DNA of 41,698 nucleotides from Prochlorococcus sp. AG-347-J22 (GCA_003279005.1 QCBY01000011.1:1-41698); one strand, 5' to 3'; numbered from the stretch's first letter, positions 1-6,456 are shown. The notes: a model not told the origin generated them from the letters alone. A program made the numbers and translations.

Positions 1-67
1 ATTAGCGGTTAATTAACACTAATTAATTTCGACCTTCCTTTCAAAAAATTTGGGTAGGCTATAAAAA

Positions 68-544
68 TTAAAAAAGACTATCAAACTCTTTTTTTATAAC
101 TTTAAATTCTGAATTTATATCATTAAATATTCCATCTACTTCATCTTTTAAATCTTTAAATTCATTAATTGCTTCTTTACTTTTCTCTAAAAAAATTGAT
201 TCAAAAGTTCCAGGATTTAATCTCTCAATCCAATATCCTGCGTAACAATAAACCTTATTAGGCACAAGTTTTAATATTTGAGAATTCCTAGAAGTTTTAT
301 ATTGATCAATCATCTTGTTTATTAAAAGTCCTCTAGTTTTACTAACCCCAAATTTTAAAATATCATTTGAAATTGACGTAAATTTCTGAGATGCATTTTT
401 CCGCTTATATATTGAATTCCTAGAAAGTATCTTTTCAAGAGAGTAACAATAATCAAATAGTTTTGTATTTTCTTTTTGTGAAGGGTATGCAATGCTAATT
501 AAACTTAAGAGTAAAAAAGAAGTAAAAAGTAATTTTTTAACCAT
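68..544 (-). CDS. Secreted hypothetical protein, 158 aa
   Basis: Unrecognised protein. Residues 1-22 form a typical Sec signal peptide: two lysines, a Leu/Ser/Phe-rich core, then AYPS before a polar mature part, so export to the periplasm or thylakoid lumen is likely. The mature region holds two cysteines (near 33 and 100). Its last 45 residues are rich in Glu, Lys, Phe and Asp with a heptad-like spacing that could form an amphipathic helix. No catalytic motif is visible. It lies on the same strand as, and 66 nt downstream of, the MarR-type gene, so read-through from that promoter is possible. The gene call is firm; the function is unknown. Confidence 0.7.
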   Translation of the reverse strand: MVKKLLFTSFLLLSLISIAYPSQKENTKLFDYCYSLEKILSRNSIYKRKNASQKFTSISNDILKFGVSKTRGLLINKMIDQYKTSRNSQILKLVPNKVYCYAGYWIERLNPGTFESIFLEKSKEAINEFKDLKDEVDGIFNDINSEFKVIKKEFDSLF

Positions 545-610
545 TATAAATCTAAGACTTTATTTTTAAAGTTTCCCAAGATCTCTCAAAATTAATAGAA
601 TTGCAAGAAT

Positions 611-1015
611 TCACTCTTCAAAATTAATTTCATGAAAATCTTTTACGTCTTCATATAGAGTACTAAAAGACTTTTCTATTAAGTCCTTCCCTTTCCTAGT
701 AAGTTTTAAAAGTGTTCTTCTTTTGTCAGTTGGATCTTGCACTTTAGAAATTAAACCTAATCCTGCCTTACCAAGTCTGTGATACCTGCTTATATAATCT
801 GTCATCCTTGAGGCGCTAGCTTTACTCATTTTGAAGTGATCTTCAATATCCTTTTTACTACAATTCTGATAGGTTGCTACATACCAAAAAACTGCCATTG
901 ACTGTAATGGAACTTCCTGAGAATTATCCAACTGCATGAACATATGTAGGACCCGTAAAAGGTTATATGATTCATTATCAATCTTAAGTAGTTCTTCTAG
1001 TTTTGCTTGTGTCAT
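611..1015 (-). CDS. MarR-family winged-helix transcriptional regulator
   Basis: Small DNA-binding regulator of the MarR type, 134 aa, close to the usual 135-160. Residues 52-78 read as a helix-turn-helix (CSKKDIEDHFKMSKASASR). The wing carries DPTDKRR followed by LTRKG at residues 94-109, the family hallmark of an Asp/Arg-rich wing and LTxxG turn. MarR proteins bind palindromes as dimers and usually repress their own promoter. Two palindromes lie directly upstream at 1044-1094, which fits autoregulation. The start is supported by a strong ribosome site (GGAGG) about 10 nt upstream. The effector and target genes are unknown; the island genes around it are candidates. Confidence 0.85.
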   Translation of the reverse strand: MTQAKLEELLKIDNESYNLLRVLHMFMQLDNSQEVPLQSMAVFWYVATYQNCSKKDIEDHFKMSKASASRMTDYISRYHRLGKAGLGLISKVQDPTDKRRTLLKLTRKGKDLIEKSFSTLYEDVKDFHEINFEE

Positions 1016-1043
1016 TTCTAATAAATTCCTCCTTCAATAGCAA

Positions 1044-1071
1044 AAAGATTAAACCATATGATTTAATCTTT
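1044..1071. promoter_or_regulatory. 28-bp palindrome upstream of the MarR-type gene
   Basis: Arms AAAGATTAAA and TTTAATCTTT flank a central CATATG; only one symmetric pair (the C/A beside the centre) fails to match. It sits in the leader of the MarR-type gene, 29 nt from its start codon. MarR dimers typically bind such operators, so this is probably an autoregulatory site. As RNA it could also fold into a hairpin. Binding is inferred, not shown. Confidence 0.6.
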
Positions 1072-1078
1072 ATTAAAA

Positions 1079-1105
1079 GATCCATCTATGGATCATTTTA
1101 CTATA
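1079..1105 (-). promoter_or_regulatory. Promoter -10 and second palindrome of the MarR-type gene
   Basis: GATCCAT-CT-ATGGATC (1079-1094) is a perfect 7+2+7 inverted repeat. On the minus strand a good -10 box, TATAGT, lies at 1105-1100, so the palindrome would cover the transcription start. Together with the 28-bp palindrome just downstream this gives two stacked candidate operators in one promoter. Confidence 0.5.
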
Positions 1106-1194
1106 AACTCTACATCAATATCCCTTTTATTATGAATCAGTCAATAAATTCGATATAAATCTAAAGCTAGAAAATAATACGGAAAAATCAAAAA

Positions 1195-1372
1195 GAAAGA
1201 GAAGGTCAAAAAGGAAGCAGAATTTCAATACACCTAATTGAATGTTAATGATTTTTGGTTTTATTTATTTAAGAATGGTTTTATCTTTTTAAGGCTAGGT
1301 AGGTGGTGATTGCAGTTCTAAAAAATCTGAATTTATTAAAAAGTCACTTTAAAAATTGAATAAAAAAATAAA
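1195..1372 (+). pseudogene. Decayed copy of the 10.0-10.2 kb small membrane gene
   Basis: The stretch aligns base by base with 10,005-10,175. An ATG at 1248 begins MIFGFIYLRMVLSF, against MIYGFAYLGMVLAI at 10,047, then meets TAA and TAG. The matching tail SKKSEFIKK corresponds to LKKPEFIEK. The Lys/Glu-rich end of the preceding gene is also visible at 1195-1235. In-frame stops show it is not functional. The duplication is thus at least two genes long, with the intact pair at 9.85-10.2 kb. Confidence 0.7.
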
Positions 1373-1464
1373 CATGAATATTAGATCTTTTATCTTAAGT
1401 AACTGGATCCACGGTAAGTAAGCTTTATTATCTTTTCTTCTTGTTTCTTACAATATACAAATGA

Positions 1465-1602
1465 CTTGCCATTGAAATACATGTTTACCATGATGCAGCT
1501 CCTGAAATTGCTCAAGTCCCCGTCCTATGGCTTGAATCTTACTGCGGTCTATCTAATGGTAGATCGGACGATTTAGTAGCATTTACTACAATTTATTTAT
1601 AA
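1465..1602 (+). pseudogene. Protein-like fragment, no start codon
   Basis: An open frame of 45 codons ends at a TAA and contains a protein-like stretch with HDAAPEIAQVPVLWLESYCG and then LSNGRSDDLVAF. Amino-acid usage looks genuinely coding. A TGA lies just upstream and no ATG, GTG or TTG opens the frame, so it looks like the 3' remnant of a gene. I do not recognise the family. The surrounding 1373-1464 holds only a 15-codon frame from 1374. Confidence 0.4.
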
Positions 1603-2025
1603 AATAAATATATTTAGTTGTCAACCTCTAAGTATAAATAATCTTCAAATTCAATTTTAACTCTCTTCTTAAAAACCCTTCAAAAAGAAAAAATAACATG
1701 TGGTTTAGAGAACCCCTATAAAAATAGATAGAAACGCTAAAGCAACTCAGATTGGGCAATGAAGGAATGCCATTCTTAATTTTCTAAAATGAATTTCAAT
1801 TGAGTCTAGGCTATATAAATATCAACTACTCTTTTTACTAGTTTGAAAAATCTAACCATCTAATAGTAACCCTATTACAAATTTCGATAACAAATATAAC
1901 TCTTTGTATTTATTATTAATGCGCAAATATATTGAATTTATTGATATCACATAGCCCTGGTAACAAATTTAAATAACAAAAAACAGTAATTATGTTTAAA
2001 TTTTCTAAAAATTTTTAACTTACAA
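1603..2025. other. Intergenic stretch, nothing recognised
   Basis: Very AT-rich sequence with no open frame of note on either strand, no tRNA-like fold and none of the island repeat modules that I can align. Confidence 0.5.
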
Positions 2026-2097
2026 ATGGCTTATTCAGAAAGAGAAATGCTAATAGGTGGTCTAGCTCATGTTACTGTTCTTAATTTTATAGCTTGA
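2026..2097 (+). CDS. Possible 23-residue micro-ORF
   Basis: ATG GCT start; MAYSEREMLIGGL followed by AHVTVLNFIA. The C-terminal half is hydrophobic. Its TGA overlaps the ATG of the next tiny frame (TGATG), an arrangement typical of translational coupling. It could equally be a 5' remnant of a longer gene. Low confidence. Confidence 0.25.
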   Translation: MAYSEREMLIGGLAHVTVLNFIA

Positions 2098-2162
2098 TGG
2101 AAAATAAGAATCAATGCGAGATTGATGACCTTAATACTAACAATGAATTTGAAAATAATTAA
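2097..2162 (+). CDS. Possible 21-residue micro-ORF overlapping the previous one
   Basis: Starts within the stop codon of the 2026 frame. Encodes a very acidic, Asn-rich peptide (MENKNQCEIDDLNTNNEFEN). It may be real and coupled, or the broken remainder of one gene. No family recognised. Confidence 0.2.
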   Translation: MENKNQCEIDDLNTNNEFENN

Positions 2163-2283
2163 TTGATTTAGTAAATTTCATTACTCAATAAAAAGTAAAA
2201 TTTAAAATAGAAGTTTTCCAAAAAGGATTAAGAACAGTAGCTAAATTAATAAATAACTATAAATATAATATCTAGATAAAAAG

Positions 2284-2514
2284 ATGGAAAAGAAATTCTT
2301 CAAAACTACTTTATTTGTAGGCGCTATTTCATCTTTATCCTATTTAATTATTATTTTTATTAGGAACTATAATAATCCAATTTATATTGAAGAACGATGT
2401 ACAGTGAAATTTCAAAAAGACGTTAAAAAAGGTGCTGGGAAATCAGATGAAGAATGGGGTTCAAATATGGACATAGCAAGTGAAAATTATTTTGAATGTT
2501 TGAAAATTCCTTAA
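2284..2514 (+). CDS. Small membrane-anchored hypothetical protein, 76 aa
   Basis: A basic N-terminus (MEKKFFK) precedes one membrane span at about residues 9-27, followed by a polar domain with one Cys after the span (ERC) and one near the end (FECLK). The same layout, anchor then two-cysteine tail, recurs in the 86-aa protein at 3769 and in the minus-strand 56-aa frame at 5132. This may be a loose family of island proteins. The polar tail probably lies outside the cytoplasm. Function unknown. Confidence 0.6.
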   Translation: MEKKFFKTTLFVGAISSLSYLIIIFIRNYNNPIYIEERCTVKFQKDVKKGAGKSDEEWGSNMDIASENYFECLKIP

Positions 2515-2531
2515 AAAATTCTAAATTTAAT

Positions 2532-2609
2532 ATGAAAAATACAAATCGTTTCTTTGGTAGAACTACGCCAAGAAAGATTATTTTTGGCCATTATCTAAAG
2601 TTTCTTTAA
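2532..2609 (+). CDS. Possible 25-residue basic micro-protein
   Basis: MKNTNRFFGRTTPRKIIFGH with a short KFL-type tail; strongly basic. It follows the 2284 gene by 17 nt, so could be co-transcribed. No family recognised. Coding status rests only on plausible composition. Confidence 0.3.
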   Translation: MKNTNRFFGRTTPRKIIFGHYLKFL

Positions 2610-2614
2610 TTAAA

Positions 2615-2652
2615 ATTTTGATCTAAACTTAGAAGATAAGACCCTTTTTTTT
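2615..2652 (+). promoter_or_regulatory. Module D, degenerate copy before the 2653 gene
   Basis: GATCTAAACTTAGAAG followed by a run of eight T and then the ATG. It aligns with the module D copy at 4285 (CATCTAAACTGAAGAG). TAAACT would be the -10-like box. Weaker match than the 3082 and 17,402 copies. Confidence 0.4.
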
Positions 2653-2964
2653 ATGACTTCCTCAAATTTTATGAATGTTGTACGATTTAAATTAAAGTCA
2701 GATTGCGTAGATAAGTATTTTGAAGTTATTAATAAAACAAATTTTGAAGGAATGACACAAAGGTATATCGCTCAAACTGGCACCTATGATTACTGTTTTG
2801 TCGGTATTTGGAAAAGTGCAGAGGCTATAGCAGCCCAAAGACCAGCAATGATTGCCCATCTTGATGAAGTTAGGAGATACATGGAAGAGTTATCTCCTGA
2901 ACTTGGAGTGACCGACCCGGTCTCTGGAAATATAGTTTCTAAAGTTGGTTTTCATGATAAGTAG
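2653..2964 (+). CDS. Antibiotic-biosynthesis-monooxygenase-like (ABM fold) protein
   Basis: 103 aa, the usual size of single-domain ferredoxin-like ABM/dimeric alpha-beta barrel proteins. The N-terminal strand MNVVRFKLKSD, a helix with YFEVINKTNF, a second strand YDYCFVGIWKS and a helix with RPAMIAHLDEVRRYM follow the fold's beta-alpha-beta pattern. Such proteins act as small oxygenases, heme-degrading enzymes or simply as stress proteins; no substrate can be assigned. A module D element and T run directly precede the start. ATG at 2671 is an alternative start. Confidence 0.55.
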   Translation: MTSSNFMNVVRFKLKSDCVDKYFEVINKTNFEGMTQRYIAQTGTYDYCFVGIWKSAEAIAAQRPAMIAHLDEVRRYMEELSPELGVTDPVSGNIVSKVGFHDK

Positions 2965-3081
2965 TTTGCCTAAACTTCCTGCGCCTAGAATGGTCTTATT
3001 GCTTTTAATATGCTCCTTGATGGTTTAATTATTTACTTTCGCAAATGAAAGGCATATTAGTAGTAACTCTGGTAGTAATCA

Positions 3082-3123
3082 TTGACAGTCGATTTAAAAT
3101 AAAGAGTAATTAGTATCTTTTTA
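3082..3123 (+). promoter_or_regulatory. Module D copy: promoter-like box, hairpin and T tract
   Basis: TTGACAGTCGATTTAAAAT, then AAAGA-gtaattagta-TCTTT (a 5-bp stem) and a T run that ends at the ATG of the next gene. TAAAAT is a good -10 box; TTGACA is too close to it to be a normal -35. It recurs at 12,518, 15,365, 17,402 and, less well preserved, elsewhere in the island. Confidence 0.55.
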
Positions 3124-3294
3124 ATGACTAAATTTTCTTCTCAAGAAATAGAAAGTCAATACAATTTAATCAAAACACTTTTATCTGATCCTGAAAAGTA
3201 CAAAGATGCGATAGATACAATTAAAAAAGATATTGCATATATGCCATTAGAACTAAAGAAAAAACTTGAAAGGGAAAATATTACTTTTCTATAA
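3124..3294 (+). CDS. Hypothetical protein, 56 aa
   Basis: Soluble, highly charged, mostly helical peptide (MTKFSSQEIESQYNLIKTLL, then a Lys-rich second helix with MPLELKKKL). No signal or membrane segment. Starts directly after a module D element. No family recognised. It could be a small regulator or helical adaptor, but nothing in the sequence decides. Confidence 0.5.
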   Translation: MTKFSSQEIESQYNLIKTLLSDPEKYKDAIDTIKKDIAYMPLELKKKLERENITFL

Positions 3295-3526
3295 TGATAT
3301 TAATTAACCACAACTTCAGAGACGCACTGAATCAGTTAATGGCGAGTCAGTAGTTTTTTCATTTTTTGAACATACTCATCAAAGAAATTTGAATCTTTTC
3401 TAATGAGCAAAAGTCTGCGGTAATGGCTACCAATTTAATAGCAAGAATAAAAATTATCTTCGGTAAATTTTGATGCTAAATATTTTTTGAATGGAGCTAA
3501 AATGACTTTAAGTATTAATTAAAAAA
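3295..3526. other. Spacer with duplicated segments
   Basis: No gene. A phrase TTTTTTGAACATACTCATCA at about 3361 reappears near 12,550. From 3446 the sequence matches 7806 onward, the leader of the duplicated microprotein gene. Confidence 0.5.
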
Positions 3527-3682
3527 ATGAATTCAGCATTTACAAAAGTTTCAAATTTGAAACTTAACAAGTTTTCTAAAATAACTATTTCTCTTGCATC
3601 ATCAACTTTCTTCTTATACGCATTAGGTCAATCACCAATTTTTAAAAATATTTTTGCAGGTTTCTTCACTTGTTCTGGCTAA
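3527..3682 (+). CDS. Island microprotein, 51 aa, C-terminal TCSG
   Basis: MNSAFTKVSNLKLNKF leads into a hydrophobic centre (ISLASSTFFLYAL) and ends FKNIFAGFFTCSG. The single cysteine sits two residues from the C-terminus. A near-identical but truncated copy lies at 7872. The 3' end alone appears at 12,416 (ending ACSCSG) and perhaps at 17,340. Being the only full-length copy it may be functional. The hydrophobic middle could be one membrane span. Function unknown. Confidence 0.5.
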   Translation: MNSAFTKVSNLKLNKFSKITISLASSTFFLYALGQSPIFKNIFAGFFTCSG

Positions 3683-3729
3683 GTACAATAATTTTAGAAG
3701 GGAAACTGAATAACTAGAAAAGATAGTGC

Positions 3730-3768
3730 TTGTAGTCATTCTAAAATAGATATTTTAAGTCAATTTTT
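3730..3768 (+). promoter_or_regulatory. Module D, degenerate copy
   Basis: TTGTAGTCATTCTAAAATAG and a T-rich tail run straight into the start of the 86-aa gene. It matches the TTGACAnTCGATCTAnAATA layout with several changes. Confidence 0.35.
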
Positions 3769-4029
3769 ATGGAAAATAAATTTTACCAATGGTGGGAAAA
3801 TCATAGAAGTGTAATAACTATAGGTTTATTCCTATCAATTTTTGCCTTTTATCTTAGAACCCCTTTTGATAAGGAAGCAAAAATAAAAGATACCTGTGCA
3901 AAACTAAATTCAAGCTATCAAATCAAAGGCGATGAAGCAATGAAAAAACTTAGTTTAAAGGAAGTAAAAGATTTCAATAATCGCGAATTAGCAAACTATT
4001 ACTGTGAAAGATATTTAGGTATTAAATAA
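3769..4029 (+). CDS. Small membrane-anchored hypothetical protein, 86 aa
   Basis: Residues 1-13 are polar and Trp-rich (FYQWWENHR), 14-30 form one membrane span, and the remainder is a charged helical tail with Cys residues near 43 and 78. The layout resembles the 76-aa protein at 2284. Starts directly after a degenerate module D. No homologous family recognised. Confidence 0.6.
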   Translation: MENKFYQWWENHRSVITIGLFLSIFAFYLRTPFDKEAKIKDTCAKLNSSYQIKGDEAMKKLSLKEVKDFNNRELANYYCERYLGIK

Positions 4030-4090
4030 GAAAAACTGAGACGAATTTTATTTGCGCTTTTATTATTTATAGACCTGATATTTGTGAAAT

Positions 4091-4127
4091 AATACAATAT
4101 CTATTCAAAAAAAGAACTCTCTTTTCA
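4091..4127 (+). repeat. Module D remnant beside a DsrE remnant
   Basis: ACAATATCTATTCAAAAAAA followed by gaactctctttt aligns with the 15,365 copy. In both places a DsrE reading frame on the minus strand ends right next to it, so module and gene were duplicated together. Confidence 0.35.
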
Positions 4128-4134
4128 TCACAAA

Positions 4135-4284
4135 ATAAAATTATCTGCTTTAATTAACTCTTTAACAATTAACTCAGGTTTAACAAACTTTATATTGTAT
4201 GCATCTATAGGATTCCAATCGAACCATCTTAATTAAGCAAAAATTAACGAGACATTTATCACAATTTTTGAATTATTTTTTTGA
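4135..4284 (-). pseudogene. Decayed copy of the DsrE-like gene
   Basis: TGCTTTAATTAACTCTTTAA and the following 60 bases match the 3' end of the DsrE gene at 15,420-15,500. After a gap, AATTTTTGAATT near 4260 matches 15,550. The pieces are thus the 3' part of the gene with an internal deletion. No open frame remains. Confidence 0.6.
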
Positions 4285-4327
4285 TTGACAGTCCATCTAA
4301 ACTGAAGAGATAAATTTCTCATATTCA
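4285..4327 (+). promoter_or_regulatory. Module D copy before the 4328 gene
   Basis: TTGACAGTCCATCTAAACTG, then GAGA-taaatt-TCTC (4-bp stem), ending next to the ATG. The stem sequence differs from other copies yet still pairs, which suggests selection for structure. Confidence 0.5.
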
Positions 4328-4483
4328 ATGGCAAATCCAGATCAAAAAACGTTATTACTTGAGGAGGCTTATGAGGAAATTAAAGAAATTTGTACTAAAT
4401 TCCAAGACGAATCTGGCGCTTCAGATATGGAAGTAAAAACTTTGTTAAGAGAACTTGCTAGAGTTTGGGAAAAAGAAAATTAA
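4328..4483 (+). CDS. Hypothetical acidic helical protein, 51 aa
   Basis: MANPDQKTLLLEEAYEEIKE opens a run of helix-forming residues with one Cys (KEICTKF) and ends LARVWEKEN. No membrane segment. The next gene's ATG follows its TAA immediately (TAAATG), and the one after does the same, so the three form a tight operon behind one module D. Function unknown. Confidence 0.55.
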   Translation: MANPDQKTLLLEEAYEEIKEICTKFQDESGASDMEVKTLLRELARVWEKEN

Positions 4484-4597
4484 ATGGAATTACTACATCA
4501 AATATTTCCGCCCTGGCATATTTATCTGGATGTTTTTCTTATTGGTGGTGGTTTATATACTTACTTAAGAATTACTAAAAAAATAAATTCAAAATAA
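4484..4597 (+). CDS. Single-span membrane peptide, 37 aa
   Basis: MELLHQIFPPWHIYLDVFLI with GGGLYTYL completing a membrane span, then a basic tail (RITKKINSK). The start abuts the upstream stop and the stop abuts the next ATG. Arrangement and composition favour a genuine membrane micro-protein; no family recognised. Confidence 0.5.
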   Translation: MELLHQIFPPWHIYLDVFLIGGGLYTYLRITKKINSK

Positions 4598-4840
4598 ATG
4601 AAAAGCTTAATTTTATTTATCCCTTTTATAGCTTTAATATGAGGTTGCGATAATTCATCCAAAAAAATTGATACTCTTGAGATTTCTGAAACCCAAAGAC
4701 AAAGAGAAGTTTGCCTAAATTGGTATGGCTATAGAATTGATACCAAGAAGGCAATTAATGATTTAAATCTTTAAAGTAAAACGGAATCAGAATTAATGAC
4801 ATATTGTGATTTCTTTAAAAATGTAGCTGATACAAAATAG
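4598..4840 (+). pseudogene. Lipoprotein gene broken by two stop codons
   Basis: Reads MKSLILFIPFIALI-stop-GCDN: a lipoprotein signal with the +1 Cys intact but a TGA just before the Gly-Cys of the lipobox. The frame continues sensibly for 41 more codons (including EVCLNWYGYR), meets a TAA at about codon 58, and resumes to TYCDFFKNVADTK. Everything else is in frame, so the inactivation is recent. The 3' end has a second decayed copy at 10,243. Two sequencing or assembly errors would be the alternative explanation. Confidence 0.6.
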
Positions 4841-4895
4841 AAGAAGAGAATTCAGTTGATAGATTTGAAAAAATTGCAAAAAGTAAGCTTTTCAG

Positions 4896-5015
4896 CTATT
4901 CCCAACCCTTTTCTGCACGTTGAATAATCCATTGTGCGAGAATCTTATATTTTCCGTCCTTTAATTTATTTTTACAACCTTTCATATACCCAATCCCCTC
5001 ATTTGCGACTTTTGC
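4896..5015 (-). pseudogene. Fragment resembling a cytochrome c6 C-terminus
   Basis: A 39-codon open stretch without a start ends GYMKGCKNKLKDGKYKIL followed by AQWIIQRAEKGWE. Cytochrome c6/c553 proteins end in a Met ligand, a short loop with L(S/K)D, a helix and (S/A)E(Q/K)GW; order and spacing agree. The CxxCH heme site is absent because an in-frame TGA lies just upstream. Probably a petJ-type remnant. Similarity is by eye only. Confidence 0.4.
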
Positions 5016-5131
5016 TCAAACGATTGTTTTCTCTACTCTCTTTGCTTGGCTTTTTATTGTAAAAAACTCTTAGATATTATTTATAAGGTATTAATGAAAT
5101 TAATTATAAAACTAATTGGGAAACTTGGTCC

Positions 5132-5302
5132 TCAAATAAAGTAATTACTCATATTATTTTTAAACGTAATTTCTCGCTCATCCTTAATGCATTCTCCTGC
5201 CGGGTAGCTTATAACCTTTTTTGATATAGCACCGATACCAATGGCTATTATACAAATGCCTAATATTGCTAGAGATCTTTTGCTTGCAAATAGAGATTTC
5301 AT
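5132..5302 (-). CDS. Small membrane-anchored hypothetical protein, 56 aa
   Basis: MKSLFASKRSLAILGICIIA gives a basic N-terminus and a membrane span up to about residue 26. A short tail with YPAGECIKD follows, ending NYFI. The anchor plus Cys layout matches the 2284 and 3769 proteins. It may be a C-terminally truncated member. It lies just downstream of clpS on the same strand. Confidence 0.45.
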   Translation of the reverse strand: MKSLFASKRSLAILGICIIAIGIGAISKKVISYPAGECIKDEREITFKNNMSNYFI

Positions 5303-5355
5303 TGAGATTCTGTAATCATTAAATAATATAAAAATTTAATTTCGTTTTTTGGATT

Positions 5356-5652
5356 TTAAGCAACTTCAATGGGTGCCATTGTTAATCCTCTACTAAGCAA
5401 TTGCTGGTGATAAAGTTCTGCTTGTTCAAGATTCCCTCTCCATACTTCTGCCAAACCTGAGTTGTCAACTTTAATAGCAAGATCCCATGATCTTTTTTCA
5501 CTCATTCCTGGAATAATTGTTAGAAGGCATTTTGCAACATGTTCAAAAGTGTTAAAATTATCATTTAAAACTATTACTCTTGCTTCCGGGTGTCTTGTTT
5601 TATTTGTCTTTGGTTCTAAGACTGTTGTGGGTAATGCGGTAGAAAAGTCCAT
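5356..5652 (-). CDS. clpS: ATP-dependent Clp protease adaptor ClpS
   Basis: ClpS binds the N-domain of the Clp chaperone ATPase and delivers N-degron substrates to the ClpP protease in the cytoplasm. The 98-aa length is standard. The signature strand and pocket VIVLNDNFNTFEHVA (residues 26-40) carries the Asn/Asp residues that recognise N-terminal amino acids. The C-terminus has the usual helix (EQAELYHQQLLSRGL) and final strand. A disordered N-terminal 22 residues precede it, as in other cyanobacterial ClpS. It is single-standing within the island, with no partner nearby. Cyanobacteria often have two clpS genes; which one this is cannot be told here. Confidence 0.9.
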   Translation of the reverse strand: MDFSTALPTTVLEPKTNKTRHPEARVIVLNDNFNTFEHVAKCLLTIIPGMSEKRSWDLAIKVDNSGLAEVWRGNLEQAELYHQQLLSRGLTMAPIEVA

Positions 5653-5717
5653 TGTTACTAGTTTTTAAACTTTTAATCTACAATTTTTCAAATTCTAGTT
5701 GTCTTTCAAGTCAATGT

Positions 5718-5888
5718 ATGGCTGACCAAGTTGCGGTTTACCGCTAAGACAATAAAATTATTTGCTTTATGTTTGGTGGAGTCAAATTCTACTTCTTCAA
5801 TAATTTTCCAAGTGTTAAAGTATTAAATAAATTATTCATTTACACCGATAACAAGCAACTATCTTTTTTGACAGTTGATTTTGAATAA
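5718..5888 (+). pseudogene. MADQ/MAYH family gene with one nonsense codon
   Basis: MADQVAVYR is followed by TAA, then the frame continues for 46 codons (DNKIICFMFGGVKFYFF and on to LSFLTVDFE). The related frame at 8818 has TCA (Ser) at the matching position (AVFRSDSKTACC), so a single C-to-A change explains the stop. The upstream 18 bases also match. The family (57 codons here) is unrecognised. Confidence 0.55.
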
Positions 5889-5999
5889 TCAGAAATTTTA
5901 ATCTTTGATTGCTAAAACCAAAAAAGTTAAATCTGGTACTGACAAATACTTACAAAATAAATAATATAAGTTTAAATATTTTTCTAGGTATTCAAATTC

Positions 6000-6428
6000 A
6001 TGATAAAAAATTTATTAATAGCATTTGCATTTACATTGATGCTTATCAACCCAAGTATTTCAATAGCGGCAGAATCTCCTGTTGATGTACAAGAGGTTTT
6101 TGTAGGATCTGAAACTATGGATGGTGATGCTCTCAAATATCCAAGAGGAAAAGCTGAAATAAGACTGCAAAGAGTAGAGCTGGCTGACGGAGGCATTGTT
6201 CCGCTTCACTCTCATCCAATTCCTTTATTAGGCAATGTTGAGCAGGGCACGATAGTTGTCAAAAGAGAAGGAATGGAAGAAATTACTTATACAGAAGGTG
6301 ATTCTTTTATAGTTGGACCAAAGACGCCAAAACATACGATGGGTAATGCTAAAAGTGATACTGCAATAGTTTGGTTTGCAGCAATAGGAGCAAAAGATGT
6401 TCCAATCCTAATTCCAGCAGAAGAATAA
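6000..6428 (+). CDS. Secreted single-domain cupin
   Basis: Residues 1-24 are a signal peptide (MIKNLLIAFAFTLMLINPSI then SIAA before ESPV), pointing to the periplasm or lumen. The rest is a small cupin barrel. Metal-ligand positions are visible: H70 and H72 in PLHSHP, E81 in GNVEQG, and H112 in PKHTMGN, together a normal cupin set for Fe, Mn or Zn. At 142 aa it is a typical one-domain cupin_2 protein. Substrate and reaction are unknown. It has its own intergenic upstream region, so probably its own promoter. Confidence 0.8.
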   Translation: MIKNLLIAFAFTLMLINPSISIAAESPVDVQEVFVGSETMDGDALKYPRGKAEIRLQRVELADGGIVPLHSHPIPLLGNVEQGTIVVKREGMEEITYTEGDSFIVGPKTPKHTMGNAKSDTAIVWFAAIGAKDVPILIPAEE

Positions 6429-6456
6429 TTTTATTTTTAAACCAATTTTTTTAATT

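Noticed and set aside
5462..5668. Plus-strand frame across clpS, and similar antisense frames in groEL, gpmI, atpD and nadE
   Set aside because: They are mirror frames of strongly conserved genes and show no independent features.
5871..5890. TTGACAGTTGATTTTGAATA as another module D
   Set aside because: It lies inside the open part of the broken MADQ gene and lacks the hairpin and T tract.
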